Shown here: positions 15,385 to 24,041 of the stretch, piece after piece
Numbering within the stretch: the first letter of the stretch is position 1
How the letters are laid out: every line of letters begins with the position of its first letter
Assembly (NCBI GenBank): GCA_902613855.1
Contig: CACMIX010000001.1
Coordinates: forward strand, 224,717 to 288,716
Reading direction: 5' to 3'
DNA length: 64,000 nucleotides
Origin: an uncultured Pelagibacteraceae bacterium
GTDB taxonomy: Bacteria > Pseudomonadota > Alphaproteobacteria > Pelagibacterales > Pelagibacteraceae
The notes under the pieces: generated by a model
The model's input: only the letters and a program-made list of their open reading frames with translations
Database searches by the model: none
Told to the model about the DNA's origin: nothing
Made by a program: the position numbers and the translations under genes

Positions 15385-15768
15385 CTATTTTTTCATTGCA
15401 TTAAACATACTTAATGTATCATCGTATGTTGTCATTGAAGATATTTTGCCGTTGTCTGCAACTTCAAAAAAATGTCCAAACATTGTATCCATTCCACTTG
15501 CTTTTCCTTTACACTTAACAAATACCTTGTTGCCTTCGGAAATCATCTCACCTGGAATAACTTGAAAATTGTCCCATGCTGCAGGAATTTTTTGAAAAGT
15601 TTCCATCATAGCTTGTTTACCTTTATGGACTCCTGATAGAGGGTGTTTACCGATTTCACCTGGAAAGGTCCAAATACACTCATCATGAACTAAATCATTA
15701 AACATAGTTTCCATGTCACCTTTACCAAATGCCTCATAGGCTTTTTTTACAACATCTTTTGCTTCCAT
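15385..15768 (-). CDS. SnoaL-like / NTF2-like protein
   Basis: The 127-residue protein starts MEAKDVVKKAYEAFGKGDMETMF, a typical NTF2-like N-terminal helix, followed by HDECIWTFPGE, LSGVHKGKQAMMETF and a beta sheet ending in ISSMTTYDDTL. The pattern DxxIWxFPGE...PLSGxxxG is the SnoaL-like/YesE type. It is the first gene of a ten-gene leftward run and carries the putative promoter upstream. Family members bind or isomerise small polyketide, steroid-like or other ligands; the one here is unknown. Confidence 0.8.
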   Translation of the reverse strand: MEAKDVVKKAYEAFGKGDMETMFNDLVHDECIWTFPGEIGKHPLSGVHKGKQAMMETFQKIPAAWDNFQVIPGEMISEGNKVFVKCKGKASGMDTMFGHFFEVADNGKISSMTTYDDTLSMFNAMKK

Positions 15769-15959
15769 AAATATTCCTCTAAATTGTTATGAGTTAAAAT
15801 TTATGTTATCTATAAGGGCATAGTGTTACACATTCATTAAAACGTCATGCGTCAAATGTGTATATCAAATATGCAAAACCTACATCAACTTGCAATTGAA
15901 ATGTGATTTATTTATTTAATAAATAAAGTGTATTCAAAATTTATTTTTGATATTATTTA
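15769..15959. promoter_or_regulatory. Divergent intergenic region in front of the small-gene run
   Basis: This 191-base gap separates the leftward small-gene run from the rightward membrane protein gene, so promoters must point both ways. It is unusually long for this genome. It contains a ribosome site for the leftward gene (AGAGGAATA on the minus strand) and A/T-rich stretches near 15905-15955. I cannot place -35/-10 boxes with certainty. Confidence 0.45.
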
Positions 15960-16379
15960 ATGATGATCGAAAAATTTAATGGATTTTTTTATTTAATACT
16001 TTTTTTAATTCATTTTATAGGTTTTGCTTATTATGGATTTAGATGTGTTTTCCAAACTCAATCTTTTTTAAATCAATATGGGATGGATGCTACAGGCGCA
16101 GGTATAGTCAGATTTTTTGGATCTATTTTTATTGGTTCAACTTTAATGGCAATCTATGTGGGCTTTATAAGACCTAACGGCTTAGAAGCAACCTGGGGTT
16201 TCTTTAATGTGATTTTTTTACAAAACTTGTGTGCGTTTATTGTTGGTTTCTATAGTACAAAAATAAATAAACTTGGTCATACAGATAAAACTTCAGATGA
16301 AGCAATTTATGCTCCTTTAGTGCTAACAATTTTAAGTGGTGTTCTTTGTTACGGATTAGCTGACAAAATTTATATTTAA
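15960..16379 (+). CDS. Four-helix membrane protein of unknown function
   Basis: The 139-residue protein has four hydrophobic segments (about residues 8-28, 45-66, 76-95 and 112-135) and short polar loops. I do not recognise a family with confidence; the layout resembles small DUF4345-type membrane proteins. It starts with two adjacent Met codons. Its stop TAA overlaps the convergent cysK-like stop by 4 bases (TTAA shared). Confidence 0.65.
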   Translation: MMIEKFNGFFYLILFLIHFIGFAYYGFRCVFQTQSFLNQYGMDATGAGIVRFFGSIFIGSTLMAIYVGFIRPNGLEATWGFFNVIFLQNLCAFIVGFYSTKINKLGHTDKTSDEAIYAPLVLTILSGVLCYGLADKIYI

Positions 16380-17377
16380 AACCAACTAGGTACTGGTAGT
16401 CCTTTTTCTTCTAGAAACTTTTTATTAAACATTTTAGTAGCGTATTTATCGCTTCTATCACAAAGAATAGTAACAATTGTTTTGCCAGGACCTAATTCTT
16501 TACCCATCTTAATAGCTCCTGCAATATTGATCCCACAACTAGTTCCTAAGCTTAATCCTTCATTTTGAATTAAATCATAAAGAATTGGTAATGCCTCTTT
16601 GTCATCTATTGAATAAGCATCGTCTATTTTAGCATCTTTAAAGTTTGCTGTTATCCTACTAGATCCTATACCTTCTGTTATAGATCCACCTTCAGATTTT
16701 AATTCTCCATTCTTTATGTAGTTATAAAGAGCAGAGCCTTTTGGATCAGAAAGGAAAATTTTAATATTTTTATTTTTTTCTTTAAGAGCATTACTAACCC
16801 CTGAAATTGTTCCACCAGTTCCAGATGAACACACAAATCCATCAACTTTACCGTTAGTTTGATCCCAAATTTCTTTACCAGTTCCTTCATAATGACCTTT
16901 TGCATTTGCCACATTATCAAATTGGTTAGCCCAAATTACTCCATTATTATTCGAAGGTCTAAGTTCGTCAGCTAATCGTGCTGCAACTTTAACAAAGTTG
17001 TTATCATCTTTATAAGGTTTAGCTGGAACTAATTTTAATTCTGCACCTAAATTTCTTAAAAGGTCTTTTTTCTCTTGAGTTTGATTGTCATTCATTACAA
17101 TGATTGTTTTATACCCTAATGAATTTCCCAATAGACCCAGTCCAATCCCCGTGTTACCAGCAGTTCCCTCAACAACTGTTCCACCTTTAGCAATTAATTT
17201 TTTTTCTTGAGCATCTTTAATTAATGCAAGGGCCGCTCTATCTTTGACAGAACCTCCAGGATTTAAAAACTCAGCTTTTCCAAAAATATTACAACCAGTT
17301 ATTTCTGATGCAGCTCTTAATTTTATTAAAGGGGTATTTCCAATCCCTGAAATAAAATCATTTTGTAAATCATTCAT
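16376..17377 (-). CDS. cysK: Cysteine synthase family protein (CysK-like)
   Basis: The 333-residue PLP fold-type II enzyme has NPGGSVKDRAAL with the Schiff-base lysine K45, the substrate loop EGTAGNTGIGLG, the phosphate-binding GTGGTISG and the late GTSCGINIAGA segment. It makes cysteine from O-acetylserine and sulfide. It is directly preceded by cysE with a one-base overlap, a cysE-cysK operon. The C-terminus (GLPVPSWF) is longer than in E. coli CysK. A cystathionine beta-synthase-like activity is less likely given the context. Confidence 0.92.
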   Translation of the reverse strand: MNDLQNDFISGIGNTPLIKLRAASEITGCNIFGKAEFLNPGGSVKDRAALALIKDAQEKKLIAKGGTVVEGTAGNTGIGLGLLGNSLGYKTIIVMNDNQTQEKKDLLRNLGAELKLVPAKPYKDDNNFVKVAARLADELRPSNNNGVIWANQFDNVANAKGHYEGTGKEIWDQTNGKVDGFVCSSGTGGTISGVSNALKEKNKNIKIFLSDPKGSALYNYIKNGELKSEGGSITEGIGSSRITANFKDAKIDDAYSIDDKEALPILYDLIQNEGLSLGTSCGINIAGAIKMGKELGPGKTIVTILCDRSDKYATKMFNKKFLEEKGLPVPSWF

Positions 17378-17955
17378 TATTCTGATTTTTTATCACTATC
17401 AGGAGTAATACCATAAGGTTTAAATTCGCTATCAGCGAGACCTACATTTTTAGCAGGTATACCAACCATCACAGCTTTTTCTGGAACATCTTTTGTAATT
17501 ACAGCATTAGCTCCAATTTTTGCACAACATCCAATAGTCACTGGACCTAATACTTGAGCACCTGAGCCAATGACAACTTCATTTTCAATTGTCGGATGAC
17601 GTTTAACATTTCTTTGATTATCTGAATTTATACTTGGAGCTATTCCTCCTAAAGTTACCATATGATAAATAGTGACATTGTCTCCAATTTCAGATGTTTC
17701 ACCAATTACAACTCCCATACCATGATCAATAAATAAATTTTTTCCTATTTTTGCTTTAGGATGAATTTCAATTCCAGTTAAGAACCTTGAAAATTGAGAA
17801 ATAATCCTTGCAATTAAATCAAATTTTGCTGTAGAAAAAAAATTCGCTATTCTATGAAAAAATACCGCTTTAACACCAGGGTAAGTTAAAATTAAACTTA
17901 ATTTTGACTTAGCCGCAGGATCTCGGTCAATTATTGATTGTAAAAAATCGTTCAT
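17377..17955 (-). CDS. cysE: Serine O-acetyltransferase
   Basis: The 192-residue protein has an N-terminal helical part ([21 protein letters not shown], with HRIAN) and a left-handed beta-helix of hexapeptide repeats including [19 protein letters not shown] with the catalytic His. It acetylates serine to O-acetylserine, the substrate of the CysK encoded by the next gene. The length matches the short CysE/SrpH form common in alphaproteobacteria rather than the 273-residue E. coli enzyme. Confidence 0.94.
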   Translation of the reverse strand: MNDFLQSIIDRDPAAKSKLSLILTYPGVKAVFFHRIANFFSTAKFDLIARIISQFSRFLTGIEIHPKAKIGKNLFIDHGMGVVIGETSEIGDNVTIYHMVTLGGIAPSINSDNQRNVKRHPTIENEVVIGSGAQVLGPVTIGCCAKIGANAVITKDVPEKAVMVGIPAKNVGLADSEFKPYGITPDSDKKSE

Positions 17956-18023
17956 ATTTATGCTAGTTGAATTTAAAATTACAGGTTATATAATGATTAT
18001 ATTCAGTAATTAAAGGATAATTT

Positions 18024-18434
18024 ATGTACAAAAATACTAATTGTTTTCACTTGGCAATTCCATGTGGAGATTTAGAGATAGCAAAAAAATTTTACAGTGA
18101 AACTTTAGGATGTAGATTGGATAACTCAGCTCAAGAATGGGCTGATGTTGATTTTTGGGGCAATGAATTAACTCTTCATAAAAGTGAACATAAACTGGAT
18201 AGTGAAAGACATGACGTTGATATGGGAAATGTATCAGTACCGCATTTTGGAGTTCATTTATCTAGAAAAGATTTCGATAGTTTAAAACAAAGATTAAAGG
18301 ATAGTGGCACAAAATATTATGATGAGCCTTATTTAAGATTTAAAGGCACCAAATATGAGCAAGAAACTTTTTTTGTAAAAGATCCCAACGAAAATATTTT
18401 AGAAATTAAGACACTTACAGCTAATTCAGATTAA
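18024..18434 (+). CDS. VOC (glyoxalase/bleomycin resistance) family protein
   Basis: The 136-residue protein shows two beta-alpha-beta-beta-beta modules. The first contains FHLAIPCGDLEIAKKFYSE and GCRLDN, the second HFGVHLSRKDFDSLKQRL and FFVKDPNENILEIK. Candidate metal ligands are H29-type positions in FHLAI, the His in HFGVHL and the Glu in ILEIK. VOC proteins are metal-dependent dioxygenases, isomerases or lyases; the activity here is unknown. The ribosome site aaaggataa precedes the ATG. It reads divergently from cysE and is followed by a regulator gene. Confidence 0.83.
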   Translation: MYKNTNCFHLAIPCGDLEIAKKFYSETLGCRLDNSAQEWADVDFWGNELTLHKSEHKLDSERHDVDMGNVSVPHFGVHLSRKDFDSLKQRLKDSGTKYYDEPYLRFKGTKYEQETFFVKDPNENILEIKTLTANSD

Positions 18435-18442
18435 TTTTTTTA

Positions 18443-18919
18443 ATGAAAAAAAATCTGGATGCTTATAGTGAAACATTGTTTCACTTGATTAACTTTCGTA
18501 ATAGGCAGTTTAGAGATTCAAGATCGATGATTGGTATTGATTATGAGTCTTTTATAATTATCTCAACTATTGGAGCACATTATTTAACACACAATACTAA
18601 ACAAGGGAGCAATTGGGATAGTGTTTGGGAGGGCACAAGACAAAAAAAAGTTGATGAAATATATAGTAAAAAAAAATTAACTATTTTCGCTGTATCCCAT
18701 ATTTTAAATATACCTAAAGAAACCGTAAGAAGAAAAGTTGATATTTTAAAAAGAAAAAAATTGATCTCTCATAATACAAAGTCAGGCTTATTACCTACCG
18801 AAAAAATTGAAGAAATTATGAAACCTTTTGCAAAACAAGAATTAAACACCCTGGCTAAATTTTTACAGGAGTTAAAAAAGCATAAAGCTTTAGATCAATT
18901 GTTAAACTTAAAAGATTAA
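18443..18919 (+). CDS. Winged HTH transcriptional regulator (single-domain form)
   Basis: The 158-residue protein has an N-terminal helical part, a region that may bind ligand or dimerise, and a winged HTH around residues 75-105 (KLTIFAVSHILNIPKETVRRKVDILKRKKLI). The HTH closely resembles both HTHs of the 330-residue regulator at 27248-28240 (IPKESVRRKILELEKAGVI). It lies just upstream of proX and could regulate the betaine transporter, which is inference. It is not a standard MarR or GntR protein. Confidence 0.75.
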   Translation: MKKNLDAYSETLFHLINFRNRQFRDSRSMIGIDYESFIIISTIGAHYLTHNTKQGSNWDSVWEGTRQKKVDEIYSKKKLTIFAVSHILNIPKETVRRKVDILKRKKLISHNTKSGLLPTEKIEEIMKPFAKQELNTLAKFLQELKKHKALDQLLNLKD

Positions 18920-18942
18920 AAAAAATTTTTAAAAGACTGCAT

Positions 18943-19018
18943 TTGCAATATATGCAATACAGTTAACCCAAAATGAACAAGCATTTTCTTTGACTCGTCT
19001 TTGTTAATTTAGTTAACT
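18943..19018 (+). promoter_or_regulatory. Putative operator and promoter of proX
   Basis: A palindrome TTGCA-N5-TGCAA lies at 18943-18957, a candidate regulator site. Further on, TTGACT (18990-18995) followed 17 bases later by TTAACT (19013-19018) resembles -35/-10 boxes for proX, whose ATG is at 19045. The SBP gene at 56551 also has a TTGACT box upstream. All of this is pattern reading only. Confidence 0.35.
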
Positions 19019-19044
19019 TAATTAAATTAAATATAGGGGAAAAT

Positions 19045-20007
19045 ATGAAAATAATTAAAACTACACTTGTAGCCGGATTAATTTCTATTTTTGCAATTGT
19101 TTCATCATTTGCAGAAAAGGTAAAAATTGGAGATCCAGGTTGGACAGGTGCAACAGCAATTGCGAATTTATTAGCAGCAGTTGTAACAGACAAGATGGGT
19201 GGTGAAGCTGAACTTGTTCCAGGAAACAATACTGCTATTTATGGAGCAATTGATAGAAGTAAAGGAGAAATTGAAGTTCATCCTGATATATGGTTACCAA
19301 ACCAACAGGCTTATACTAATGACTTAGTTCCCAAAGGTACTTTAAAGTTAAGTAGCAAGCCTTATGAAGGAAACCAAGGTTATTGTGTTTCACAGAAGTT
19401 TGCAAAAAAAATGAATATTACCGCAATTGAAGATCTGGGTAGACCTGAAGTTGTTAAAGCTATGGATAGTGATGGCAATGGTAAAGGTGAGTTCTGGATT
19501 GGTGCAGATGGTTGGGCATCAGCAAACGTAAACCAAGTTAAATTAAGAGATTATGGTTTATATGATGCAGGTATTGAACCAATAAGAGCAGCTGAAGCGG
19601 TAAAGAATGCAAGAGTTTTAGATTCTATTAAAAAAGGTGAGGGATATGCATTTTATTGTTACAAGCCACATGCAATTTGGGGTATGGCTGATGTAGTTAT
19701 GTTGGAAGAACCAAAATTTGATCCAGCTAAATACAAAATGGTTCAACCTAAAGAAGATGCTGATTGGTACAAAAAATCTTATGTAGCTTCAAAAGATGCA
19801 CTTAAACAAATTCAAATTGGTTGGGGAACTTCTCTAGAAAGTAAATCTCCTGCAATTGTTGAATTCTTTAAGAACTTTCAATTAACTGCAGATGATGTTT
19901 CATCAATGGCTTATGCAATATCAGTGGAGAAAAAAGCTCCAGCTGACGTTGCAAGAGCTTGGATGGATGCAAATAAATCAACTGTTGATGGTTGGTTAGG
20001 GCTTTAA
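19045..20007 (+). CDS. proX: Glycine betaine/proline ABC transporter substrate-binding protein
   Basis: The 320-residue protein has a signal peptide (MKIIKTTLVAGLISIFAIVS, cleaved near SFA-E). It matches the OpuAC/ProX family: VKIGDPGWTGATAIANLLAAV after the signal, IEVHPDIWLPNQQ, and a late W-rich part (WMDANKSTVDGWLGL). Trp/Tyr residues in such positions form the aromatic box that binds quaternary amines by cation-pi contact. A good ribosome site (ataggggaa) precedes the ATG. The genes for the ATPase and permease follow after a strong hairpin. Ligands may include betaine, proline, choline derivatives or DMSP. Confidence 0.92.
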   Translation: MKIIKTTLVAGLISIFAIVSSFAEKVKIGDPGWTGATAIANLLAAVVTDKMGGEAELVPGNNTAIYGAIDRSKGEIEVHPDIWLPNQQAYTNDLVPKGTLKLSSKPYEGNQGYCVSQKFAKKMNITAIEDLGRPEVVKAMDSDGNGKGEFWIGADGWASANVNQVKLRDYGLYDAGIEPIRAAEAVKNARVLDSIKKGEGYAFYCYKPHAIWGMADVVMLEEPKFDPAKYKMVQPKEDADWYKKSYVASKDALKQIQIGWGTSLESKSPAIVEFFKNFQLTADDVSSMAYAISVEKKAPADVARAWMDANKSTVDGWLGL

Positions 20008-20022
20008 TTTAAGAAATCTACT

Positions 20023-20053
20023 TATACTCGGCAATAAAATATTGCCGAGTATA
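20023..20053 (+). terminator. Strong hairpin between proX and proV
   Basis: A perfect 14-bp inverted repeat (arms 20023-20036 and 20040-20053, core ACTCGGCAAT) with a three-base loop lies 15 bases after the proX stop. No T-run follows, so it looks more like a 3'-end stabiliser or partial terminator than a complete stop. It would keep the SBP transcript more abundant than the proVW transcript. Confidence 0.75.
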
Positions 20054-20075
20054 CCTACCTATAATACAAAAAGAC

Positions 20076-21137
20076 ATGGGATCATTAAGTTCAGCGATAA
20101 AAATTGAAAATGTTTGGAAGGTATTTGGAAATAACTCGAGTGAAGCTTTAGATGCAATTCAAAATCATGGTATTTCAAAAAATGAAGCCCTAGAAAAATA
20201 TAATTCAGTAATTGGTGTATCAGATGTTTCTTTTGATGTTAAGCAAGGAGAAATTTTCTGTGTAATGGGCTTATCTGGAAGTGGAAAATCAACTTTAGTT
20301 AGACACATTAACAGACTTTTAGAACCAACTTCAGGAAAAATTTTAATTAATGATCAAGATGTAATGAAGCTTGATCGTGAAAATTTACAAGAGTTAAGAA
20401 ATAAAAAGATAGGTATGGTATTTCAAAACTTTGCATTAATGCCTCATAGATCAGTAGTTGATAATATTGCTATGCCACTAGAGATTAGAGGAGTTAGTAA
20501 AAATGATCGATTAGATGCTGCAAATAAAATTTTAGACATAGTTGAATTACAAGGATGGGGAAATAAATTCGCACATGAATTATCAGGAGGTATGCAGCAA
20601 AGGGTTGGGTTAGCAAGAGCGTTAGCTGCTGATCCTGAATTTCTTCTAATGGATGAACCTTTTAGCGCTTTAGATCCATTAATTAGAAGACAATTACAAA
20701 CAGAGTTTATTAAACTTTCCAAACAAATGAAAAAAACTACAGTATTTATTACTCATGATTTAGATGAAGCAGTAAGGGTAGGTCATCGAATTGCTATAAT
20801 GAGAGATGGTAAAGTTATTCAAATTGGCACCCCAGAGCAAATAGTTGTTAGTCCAGCAGATGATTATGTTGCAGATTTTGTAAAAGGAATATCGAGACTT
20901 AAAGTGGTTCAAGCTAAATCTATTATGCAAACAATTCAAGATTATGAGAAAAAAAATAGTGCTTTATCTGATGATTTAGAAACTGTTCATGAACATGATC
21001 TATTAAGTAGGCTGATAGAAATCTCAAAATCAAAACAAAAACCCTTGGTTGTTAAAGATGAAAACAAAAAGTCAGTAGGAGTGATAACACAATCAGACCT
21101 TTTAAGAGCAGTGGTTGAGGGTGGCGATGGAGAATAA
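20076..21137 (+). CDS. proV: Glycine betaine/proline ABC transporter ATP-binding protein
   Basis: The 353-residue protein has a short N-terminal extension typical of ProV (KIENVWKVFGNN, then HGISKNEALEKY), Walker A GLSGSGKST near residue 68, signature LSGGMQQRVGLAR near 169, Walker B FLLMDEPFSALD near 189, and a C-terminal CBS region (about 280-353, ending KKSVGVITQSDLLRAV). CBS domains sense ionic strength or nucleotides in this family. It energises betaine/proline uptake. It overlaps the start of proW by 11 bases. Confidence 0.94.
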   Translation: MGSLSSAIKIENVWKVFGNNSSEALDAIQNHGISKNEALEKYNSVIGVSDVSFDVKQGEIFCVMGLSGSGKSTLVRHINRLLEPTSGKILINDQDVMKLDRENLQELRNKKIGMVFQNFALMPHRSVVDNIAMPLEIRGVSKNDRLDAANKILDIVELQGWGNKFAHELSGGMQQRVGLARALAADPEFLLMDEPFSALDPLIRRQLQTEFIKLSKQMKKTTVFITHDLDEAVRVGHRIAIMRDGKVIQIGTPEQIVVSPADDYVADFVKGISRLKVVQAKSIMQTIQDYEKKNSALSDDLETVHEHDLLSRLIEISKSKQKPLVVKDENKKSVGVITQSDLLRAVVEGGDGE

Positions 21138-22632
21138 TCAAATTAATAACCCCACAAGATCTGAATTAATTTCAGATTTTGTTAAATCTAATCCTGATTA
21201 TTATATTAAAGAGTTTAAAAAAATTGGCAGTAAGCCTTCCTTTTCTTTCTCTTTTAACTTATATGCTGCAATTTTAGGGCCTGTTTGGTTTGGCATGAGA
21301 AATATTTGGAATTGGTCCTTAGCTTTCTTAATTATTGAAACTTTTTCAATAGTACAAATAGTAAGAGGCTTATTTGGAAATATTACCAAAGAAGCAGTTC
21401 AAAAAATTGAACAAGTTCAATCAACTATAGCATTTAGAAACCAACAGCTGGAGGCAGCAATTACTAACAATCCAGATAAAGTCGAAGTTTATAAAAGAAA
21501 TATAAAATCTTTAGAAGATGCTATGCAAGGGTATATTGATGAGGTAGCAAGAATTGAAGCTTCAGCAATTTGGATTACTATTCTTGGAATTAGTCTTTTA
21601 TTTTTTATAAAAATTATTCAAGGAATATTAGCTAACTCTATTCTAGAAAAAAGATATTCTGAATGGCTATCAGATAAAACAATTATGCCAGGTATGCAAA
21701 CTAAAAACTTAATTTCAAGTATCATATTTAGTTCTGTTATAATGTTTTTTTCTGTAGTTCATTATAGTTTTCCTGGTTTAATTAATGTCATGGATGATTT
21801 CCCTACTCATCCAGACATAAGATTAACTTCTATTAAGTGGGTAGAGACAATATTTGATTATGCAGTTCTAAAAGGAGATGCATTGTTTACTGCTATTACA
21901 ATTGGTATTAGATCAGTTTTAGATTTTTTAGAATTATTATTTGTTAAAACTCCATGGATAGTAATTATAACTACCATAGTGACCTTAACTGGATTAGCAG
22001 CTGGTCCAAGAGCTGCAATATATTCTGCAGGATTTCTATGTTATATGGGTTTTTTAGGGTTTTGGGTTAAAGCGATGACAACGTTGGCGCTATTGGGTAC
22101 TGCAGCAGTTTTAAGTATTGTAATTGGTATTCCCCTAGGTATTTTTTGTGCAAGACGTCAAAGATTTTACTCAATGATAAGACCTATAATGGATTTTATG
22201 CAAACGATGCCTGCATTTGTTTTTATGATTCCTGTTATTGCTTTCTTTGGTACCGGTAAAGTTGCAGCAGTAATTATAACAATGATTTTTGGAGGAACTC
22301 CAGTTGTAAGATTAACTGTTCTTGGATTGAGAGGAGTTCCCGAAACTATTCGAGAGGCAGCAATAGCTTATGGAGCATCTAAATGGTATTTATTGAGAAA
22401 AGTTGATTTACCTTTAGCAACACCATCTATATTAGCAGGAGTTAATCAAACAGTAATGTTAAGTTTAGCAATGGTAGTAGTTGCATCCTTAATTGGCGCA
22501 AAAGGTTTGGGTCAAGATGTTTTAGAAGCTTTACAATATGCAAATGTTGGTCAAGGAATCTTAGCAGGAGTTGCAATATTATTTGTTGCATTAATTTTAG
22601 ATAGGGTTGTTCAAGGTAAGAAAAGAGTTTAA
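21127..22632 (+). CDS. proW: Glycine betaine/proline ABC transporter permease with extra N-terminal domain
   Basis: I prefer the ATG at 21127, with a ribosome site (TTGAGGG), to the TTG at 21115. The product has about 501 residues. The C-terminal 200 residues form the normal ProW permease with the EAA loop (GVPETIREAAIAYGASKW). Before it lies a region of about 200-230 residues with a DUF2628-like segment (FNLYAAILGPVWFGMRNIWNW), a predicted coiled coil (about 95-135) and extra membrane helices. This is longer than E. coli ProW (354 residues). The permease role is certain, the added domain's role is unknown. Confidence 0.9.
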   Translation: MENNQINNPTRSELISDFVKSNPDYYIKEFKKIGSKPSFSFSFNLYAAILGPVWFGMRNIWNWSLAFLIIETFSIVQIVRGLFGNITKEAVQKIEQVQSTIAFRNQQLEAAITNNPDKVEVYKRNIKSLEDAMQGYIDEVARIEASAIWITILGISLLFFIKIIQGILANSILEKRYSEWLSDKTIMPGMQTKNLISSIIFSSVIMFFSVVHYSFPGLINVMDDFPTHPDIRLTSIKWVETIFDYAVLKGDALFTAITIGIRSVLDFLELLFVKTPWIVIITTIVTLTGLAAGPRAAIYSAGFLCYMGFLGFWVKAMTTLALLGTAAVLSIVIGIPLGIFCARRQRFYSMIRPIMDFMQTMPAFVFMIPVIAFFGTGKVAAVIITMIFGGTPVVRLTVLGLRGVPETIREAAIAYGASKWYLLRKVDLPLATPSILAGVNQTVMLSLAMVVVASLIGAKGLGQDVLEALQYANVGQGILAGVAILFVALILDRVVQGKKRV

Positions 22633-22641
22633 TTAAACCTA

Positions 22642-23247
22642 ATGGAATTTCTATTATTAGGTTTTTTTACCAGCCTTAGTTTAATTTTAGCTATTGGAGC
22701 CCAAAATATTTTTGTAATAGAGCAGGGATTAAAAAAACAATTTACGTTTACAGTTTGCTTTATTTGCTCAATTTCAGACTGTTTTCTTATATTTGTAGGA
22801 ATTTTTCTATTTTATTACTTTAATCAATATTTTACTTCAACAATTGAATTAATCTTTAATATTCTTTTACTCTTATTCTTAATTTACTTTATTTACTCAA
22901 AAATTAAATCGGTTAGTCAAAAAATTGACTTTAATAAAAATTATAAAAAAACAAACTTAGTTAGTATAATTTTTAAAACTTTAGGATTTACCTATTTAAA
23001 TCCTCACGTTTATTCAGATACTGTATTTTTTTTAGGGAATTTTTCTAAAAACTTTTTATTGGCTGATAAAATAATATTTGGAATTGGAGCCTCATTCGCT
23101 TCTTTTTTATTTTTCTTTTTTATTGGTTATCTGTCAAAATTTTTTTCCAGATACGCTGATAATTTAAAAATATGGAAAATAATTAACTTATTTATAATTA
23201 TTTTTATGAGTGGTTTAGCAGTTTATGTATTGCTAGATATTATCTAG
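22642..23247 (+). CDS. LysE/ArgO family amino acid exporter
   Basis: The 201-residue protein has six hydrophobic helices and the family's N-terminal signature SLSLILAIGAQNIFVIEQGLKK, close to ArgO/LysE (GAQNxFV). A second conserved block is LGFTYLNPHVYSDT. Members export basic amino acids. It begins 10 bases after proW. Its stop shares four bases (CTAG) with the stop of the convergent small gene at 23244. ArgO-type arginine export is plausible but the substrate is not proven. Confidence 0.88.
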   Translation: MEFLLLGFFTSLSLILAIGAQNIFVIEQGLKKQFTFTVCFICSISDCFLIFVGIFLFYYFNQYFTSTIELIFNILLLLFLIYFIYSKIKSVSQKIDFNKNYKKTNLVSIIFKTLGFTYLNPHVYSDTVFFLGNFSKNFLLADKIIFGIGASFASFLFFFFIGYLSKFFSRYADNLKIWKIINLFIIIFMSGLAVYVLLDII

Positions 23248-23435
23248 ACAGCACAGCTCATATCTTGACCACAGCATAATGGTGATTTAATTTTACCATG
23301 ATCATCAGGGCATTTAGATATTTGTACCTGATTACCATCGTCTAATTTTAGTATGTCATCAACTAATGGTTTGTTACATTTTCCACAAGTAGCATTTACA
23401 GACATACCACATTTTGAACATTCGTAAGTTGCCAT
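23244..23435 (-). CDS. Small multi-cysteine metal-binding protein with CCG motif
   Basis: The 63-residue protein has CxxC pairs at C6/C9 and C17/C20, then a single Cys in SKCPDDHG and a C-terminal LCCGQDMSC. The first pairs look like a zinc ribbon; the LCCGQxM ending resembles the desulforedoxin-type iron site of desulfoferrodoxin. It probably binds zinc or iron and may be a redox or protein-interaction module. The strong ribosome site (AAAGGAGAGT on the minus strand) supports the start. Nine cysteines in 63 residues is striking. Confidence 0.72.
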   Translation of the reverse strand: MATYECSKCGMSVNATCGKCNKPLVDDILKLDDGNQVQISKCPDDHGKIKSPLCCGQDMSCAV

Positions 23436-23577
23436 AAGACTCTCCTTTTAATTACTATAGCTTTATTTCTTATAACAAGCATCAATTTTTCTATTAATTA
23501 AGGATCGTTTTTGTCACTTTTTATATTGTGGCATAACTAATCATTGAATTATTTATTAATTTTAATACTTATTTTTA

Positions 23578-24039
23578 ATGAATAACAAAAGAGATTTTAT
23601 TAAACTATTTGGTTTATCCTTGTTAACTTATGTGATTGCTCCTTATAAGTTTGCTTTTTCTGAGACAAAAAAAATTATCAATAAAAATTTAACCAAAAAG
23701 CAAAAAGAAATCATGTTTAATGAAGGCACAGAAAGAGCTTTTACAAGTAAATTACTTAATGAGAAAAGAAAAGGATTTTACCATTGTGCAAATTGTGGAG
23801 CTAAATTATTTTCATCTGATGCAAAGTTTGATAGTGGAACTGGCTGGCCATCTTTTAGTGAGGCATTACCAGGTGCTTTTAAAACTAAAATAGACTATTC
23901 CTTTGGTATGAGAAGAATGGAATATCATTGTGCAAATTGTGGTGCTCATCATGGACATATTTTTCTTGATGGCCCAACTGCTACTGGAAAAAGATTTTGT
24001 AATAATGGTTTATGTTTGTTATTTGTTCCAGAAACTTAG
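23578..24039 (+). CDS. msrB: Peptide-methionine (R)-S-oxide reductase with N-terminal export signal
   Basis: The 153-residue protein has an N-terminal hydrophobic segment (KRDFIKLFGLSLLTYVIAPY), suggesting export or membrane anchoring, then an MsrB domain with two zinc-binding CxxC motifs (YHCANCG twice), GTGWPSFSEA, RRMEYHC and the catalytic GKRFCNNGLCL segment. It reduces methionine-R-sulfoxide in proteins, here probably in the periplasm where a CcdA-type reductant pathway could regenerate it. The last conserved SLxF part is varied (LCLLF), leaving an extra Cys. Confidence 0.92.
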   Translation: MNNKRDFIKLFGLSLLTYVIAPYKFAFSETKKIINKNLTKKQKEIMFNEGTERAFTSKLLNEKRKGFYHCANCGAKLFSSDAKFDSGTGWPSFSEALPGAFKTKIDYSFGMRRMEYHCANCGAHHGHIFLDGPTATGKRFCNNGLCLLFVPET

Positions 24040-24041
24040 AA

